Shown here: in pieces, positions 60,894 to 64,000 of the stretch
How the letters are laid out: every line of letters begins with the position of its first letter
Position numbering within the stretch: the first letter of the stretch is position 1
Assembly: GCA_000499405.2 (NCBI GenBank)
Contig: HG738137.1
Coordinates: 22,468,603-22,532,602 of the forward strand
DNA: 64,000 bases
Direction of reading: 5' to 3'
From: Onchocerca volvulus
Taxonomy: Eukaryota > Nematoda > Chromadorea > Rhabditida > Onchocercidae
Program-made: the position numbers and the translations under genes
Notes under the pieces: generated by a model
The model's input: the letters and a program-made list of their open reading frames with translations, nothing else
Told to the model about the DNA's origin: nothing
The model's database searches: none

Positions 60894-63800
60894 CTGCAAA
60901 ATAATACATGAAAATTATTGTAAAATCTAATGTCACTGATATTTTTCTATGATACTCGAAATGTGTACTTAACTATTTCGTTGAATATATTGTTTAAACT
61001 TCAAATTAACAAAATAAATTCACTGAGCATTATTTATAAACAAGGAATGAACAATGCATACTTCAATAAACACTCTCGACACAATTAACAAGAAACAAAA
61101 AAAAAAAAAAAAAACAATGTAGAAATTACCCATAATGTTTGTAATGCAGGAAGCAAAGCTAAGTGCCAGAACTTTCTCGTCATCATATACAGATCTGCAA
61201 GGAAAATAAGGCAGAATAATTAAACATAAATTTAGAATTTATTGTGAGAGTGGGCTCTGAAATTGGATAATTGTCTGTAACTTATTTGTCGTTTTTGCAA
61301 CAAAATTTAATTTTCAAGAAATTTTGCAATAAATTCTGAAGTTGATTCGACGTTACGATTTACTGAAACTGGTCGACTGAATATTATGCCCTTTTTGAGG
61401 ATACAAAAAGAAAAGTTTACTATAAATTTGGAATGTATATGATAGAATACTGTAACTAAAACGCAGAATAATATTCTGCGTTTTGAGTTGACCAAGAGTT
61501 GATATATACCAATTATGTAGACAATGTCGAAAATTTAATTCGTTTTAATTAGTCTAGAATAAAATATAACTGCCTATTGTTAATATTCCTGATAATAAAT
61601 AAATAAATAAAAGTCAAACCTTAATACAACCATCATTGTTGTCATAAAAAATAAGTTGCCAAAAAATAGGCCCGTAAACATGCTGACAATATATATAAAT
61701 ATACCATCGCACTCATCCAGATATAAACCGCTTTCAACTGGACCATTATCAGCGCATAAGCATGAGTCCCACTGGAATAATTAAGTTGGAACAATTAATA
61801 ATATATACACGAATATCGCTGCAACTGTACTAAATGAATTATTTCAGAATGAAATAAAAGGAAATTTTTTAAAAAGCAAACGAAATGGAATATTAACATA
61901 AGATTTTGGTAAATACAGAGGAACCTATAAATTATTTCTTACAGCAAAGTGTTGTTCTATGAAGATTTCTTAAAGTTTTAGGAACATCGTATACAGAATT
62001 TTAACAATTTTGTCCCCTTTTACAGCTTCCCCTTTATTAGTAAAATGAAATAACTTGAAATAGTTGAGAATTTAATAGATAATTTCAAATCTACTAATGA
62101 GAGAGATTAAATATAACAATTAAAATGGTGAATTAAGTTATAAATTTTCAATAAAGATATGCAAACTGTATAAAATACAAAAATCGAAACATGCCTTTTG
62201 CAACTGGAAATTATATTCGCGACATCCAGCATGACACGGTGAGAAATAGTTAATCATGTGATAATTTACTGGATTAAACAGTACAGCTTGATTGCAGTGA
62301 CATTCAAAACTACATTCTAATTTACCATCAAAGTTTTCTCTGAAAAGAACTTTAAAAGAGTTGTTCGAAAGATAATAAAATATAAGAGAAAATGCTCTAA
62401 ACTACACTACACTTCAGCTTGGGACGAATGGAACTGAGGTTGAATTTCACTAACTCATTGATGGTATCACTTAGCAGCTGTTTCATTTGTGCCTCGTCGC
62501 AGCCGATTATAGCACCGATCATATAAGTGATTATAATGACCGACCAGGTGGCAATCAAAAAAAGCAATGCTTTTTGAGGTGATGGATTAAACTTTGTCAG
62601 CAAATAACCACCCAATGCCGTGCTAACAGCTATACTTCCAATTGATATTAATCCTGCAAATGTTACGACGATTTTAAAATTAGGTAAATATGAGTTTCCA
62701 AGAGGACTGTTGACACTGATCGAAGATCGCTGACATTGATCGCTTAACTAATCTCTTTCATGTCAAATAGGAAATATTTTGTTCTAACAACAACTACCAG
62801 CATAAGTATCGGCAGCTGATGCACTTTGACCAAATTGTGTTTCAATATATTTCGGCAGATAAGTGCTATAACCGCTGATAAGATATGAACCAAACATCCA
62901 TCCAATTATCATTGAGGTGAACACCGGATTCTTTATCAATCCCGGAAATTCTAAGAATTTTTCAACTGAATTCTGTCAAAATTATTCTTTCGTGTTTCGA
63001 AAAGATTTATTAAATAACTTTTGATTATTGTATTAATCTTGAACGAAAAAAAAAAAATCAATAATACCTGCAATAGCGGCTTTTAACTGTTCGTAGAAAG
63101 TCCCTTGCAATTGTTCGTCGTTTTCAACAACGGAGATTTGATGGTCATTATGATCATGCGAACATCCGTTCCTACAAAAATAAGAACAAGTCAGACAAGT
63201 GAATTATGTCAAGTACAATGAAAAAAAAATAAAAAAATAAAAATCTTGCAAAATTGATTATCATCTTACTTTAAAATGGTAATCAATTTTGCAAATAATC
63301 GATCTCTTATTAAATAATCGCTCTCTTATTAGAATGTTAAGTTATATAATAGTCGAATAATTTTATTAAAAAAAGTTTTCATGCATGAAAATTATAAGAC
63401 AGTAAAAGTAATTTGCCTCAGATGTTGCATTTCGAACGAATTTGAATTATCTTTTAATAGCTTTTTGGGGAAGAAAAATAATGGAATAGCACCAGCTAAA
63501 TAAAGTAAGCCAAAGATGATGAAACCAAGCCACCAAGCTCCAATCCATGCATCGCTATCAATTGTCACATTTGAAGGTACTGTAGAAAAAATTGATTTAA
63601 ATTAAAAATATTTAAGTCAAGTTTCTGTCATTAAGAAATGAACAATGTCTTTCTTGGCCGTTTTTGTTCTTTTTCAATATCTCATAGAGAAAGACATGAA
63701 TAGTTATTGAAGCATTAGTTTTTGGATTTTGGACTGCACTTTCATGCTTTTAATGAATCAGATATTCATTTTTAAAGTAACTTCAGAAACACTACCATCA

Positions 63801-64000
63801 AAAATCGTCGTATATAACCTTGTGACGCTTGCACTTAATGCAAATCCAAAAGTTGGCGCAAATGCATACATACTAGACAACAAACCTGTAATATAATATG
63901 TTAGATGATTTGATTTGGCGCTTTCAAAAAAAATTCCAACATAAAGTTCTTATAAAGGATAAGCGATAATTAGCCTGCTTCAAAACACACATCAAAACGA
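60592..64000 (-). CDS. SLCO: Organic anion transporting polypeptide (OATP/SLCO), 3' part, runs off the window
   Basis: Minus-strand exons in transcript order: 64000-63975 (partial, tentative), 63885-63796, 63579-63417, 63171-63068, 62965-62798, 62653-62413, 62339-62195, 61771-61620, 61194-61130 and 60893-60592. Phases fit throughout, giving about 485 aa of a family usually 640-720 aa long. Hallmarks are WIGAWWLGF (the OATP signature D-x-RWVGAWWLGF), LFFFPKK, a Kazal-like Cys-rich loop ending YFSPCHAGC, and GFIPAPVIFGWIIDEDC in the last exon. The C-terminus is QTIL, a class I PDZ-ligand form. Family members are 12-TM exchangers importing amphipathic organic anions such as steroid conjugates and drugs. 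Several introns appear to start with GC. The N-terminus and TM1-3 lie to the right of the window. Confidence 0.88.
61130..61194 (-). CDS. SLCO: OATP small exon
   Basis: 65 bases, phase 2 in and phase 1 out, encoding SVYDDEKVLALSFASCITNI, the segment just before the FIPAP motif where other OATPs have RSxALGxQWxxxR. Confidence 0.8.
61458..61484. repeat. Near-perfect 27-bp palindrome
   Basis: AAAACGCAGAATA, one central A, then TATTCTGCGTTTT, within an OATP intron. A 13-bp arm with a single-base centre. Confidence 0.9.
61620..61771 (-). CDS. SLCO: OATP exon: end of extracellular loop and TM10
   Basis: Begins WDSCLCADNGPVESG, the last Cys pair of the loop, then a membrane segment (IFIYIVSMFTGLFFGNLFFM). 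Phase 0 in, phase 2 out. Confidence 0.85.
62195..62339 (-). CDS. SLCO: OATP Kazal-like extracellular loop exon
   Basis: 145 bases encoding GKLECSFECHCNQ, later INYFSPCHAGC and YNFQLQK. The Cys spacing and the YFSPCHAGC signature are those of the Kazal-like domain in the fifth extracellular loop of OATPs. The exon end AAAAG is followed by GC, not GT; a GC donor here is the only one in phase with the next exon. Confidence 0.85.
62413..62653 (-). CDS. SLCO: OATP exon: TM8-9
   Basis: Phase 1 in, phase 2 out. LISIGSIAVSTALGGYLLTK, then a second membrane segment LLFLIATWSVIIITYMIGA. The frame stays open a few codons beyond the chosen AA|GTGTAG donor, which was picked for phase. Confidence 0.8.
62798..62965 (-). 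CDS. SLCO: OATP exon: TM7
   Basis: EKFLEFPGLIKNPVFTSMII leads into a membrane segment and PKYIETQFGQSASAADTYAG. The acceptor GAATTCAG is chosen over the nearby TTTGACAG because only it gives the phase 1 start without a stop. Confidence 0.85.
63068..63171 (-). CDS. SLCO: OATP exon: central intracellular loop
   Basis: 104 bases, phase 2 in and phase 1 out, encoding a hydrophilic His/Asp-rich loop (CSHDHNDHQISVVENDEQ) between TM6 and TM7. Confidence 0.75.
63246..63294. repeat. 19-bp inverted repeat in OATP intron
   Basis: TTGCAAAATTGATTATCAT at 63246-63264 pairs with ATGGTAATCAATTTTGCAA at 63276-63294, one mismatch, 11-base loop. Directly after it, TAATCGxTCTCTTATTA occurs twice (about 63296-63331). 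Confidence 0.85.
63417..63579 (-). CDS. SLCO: OATP exon with WIGAWWLGF signature
   Basis: The segment DAWIGAWWLGFIIFGLLYLA continues into GAIPLFFFPKKL. This is the family signature at the border of extracellular loop 3 and TM6. An N-glycosylation sequon (NVT) precedes it. The donor reads CTGAG|GCAAAT, a GC donor in the right phase (2). Confidence 0.9.
63796..63885 (-). CDS. SLCO: OATP exon: TM5 region
   Basis: LLSSMYAFAPTFGFALSASV matches the GPALGFxLG segment that precedes the WIGAWW motif. Phase 1 at both ends, TATTACAG acceptor. Confidence 0.8.
63975..64000 (-). CDS. SLCO: Partial OATP exon at window edge (tentative)
   Basis: 26 bases open to the edge, read as RFDVCFEA plus one base, which joins the exon at 63885 in phase 1. 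The donor would be GCAG|GCTAAT, again GC. Evidence is limited to phase and position. Confidence 0.4.

Noticed and set aside
1..64000. CRISPR arrays, bacterial operon signals, tRNA or rRNA genes
   Set aside because: No regularly spaced direct repeats with unique spacers, no cloverleaf and no rRNA stretch were seen. Shine-Dalgarno reasoning does not apply to this spliced eukaryotic sequence.

Overview
This window looks like nuclear DNA of a filarial nematode. The sequence is very AT-rich. Genes are broken into short exons with TTTTCAG-type acceptors, separated by long AT-rich introns. The gene families are animal ones, and one 0.6-kb stretch carries a decayed bacterial rplK-rplA (L11-L1) gene pair of the kind left by the endosymbiont Wolbachia. 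I cannot name the species. Exon-intron structures were built by hand from splice consensus, codon phase and protein-family motifs, not from transcripts.

Layout. (1) 3.5-27.4 kb, minus strand: a TSC22-domain (bunched/GILZ family) gene. A long form (8 exons, about 316 aa) and a short form with its own first exon (4 exons, 136 aa) share the last three exons, which encode the TSC box and leucine zipper. The introns hold an AT microsatellite, an approximately 33-bp repeat and a 24-bp minisatellite. (2) 27.4-33.5 kb: no recognisable gene. (3) 33.6-39.5 kb, plus strand: a multi-exon nematode-type receptor-like/non-receptor tyrosine phosphatase. It keeps the active-site Cys and Arg but has no WPD loop. 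(4) 39.5-50.6 kb: gene-poor, with the rplA/rplK fragment at 41.4-42.05 kb and two weak orphan exon candidates. (5) 50.7-60.1 kb, plus strand: a rhodopsin-family GPCR resembling the nematode GnRH/AKH-receptor-like group. Its intron between the extracellular-loop-2 exon and the TM5 exon contains a dead Helitron whose Rep nuclease section is deleted. (6) 60.6-64.0 kb, minus strand: the 3' two thirds of an organic anion transporter (OATP/SLCO), running off the right edge and convergent with the GPCR.

These are unlinked single genes, not an operon or a pathway. The TSC22 and phosphatase genes could act in signalling, the GPCR in neuropeptide sensing, and the OATP in uptake of amphipathic anions; nothing in the sequence ties them together. 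The most notable points are the Wolbachia-type insertion, the deleted Helitron inside a GPCR intron, the GPCR stop within TM7, an apparent cluster of GC-AG introns in the OATP gene, and the phosphatase with degraded catalytic motifs.
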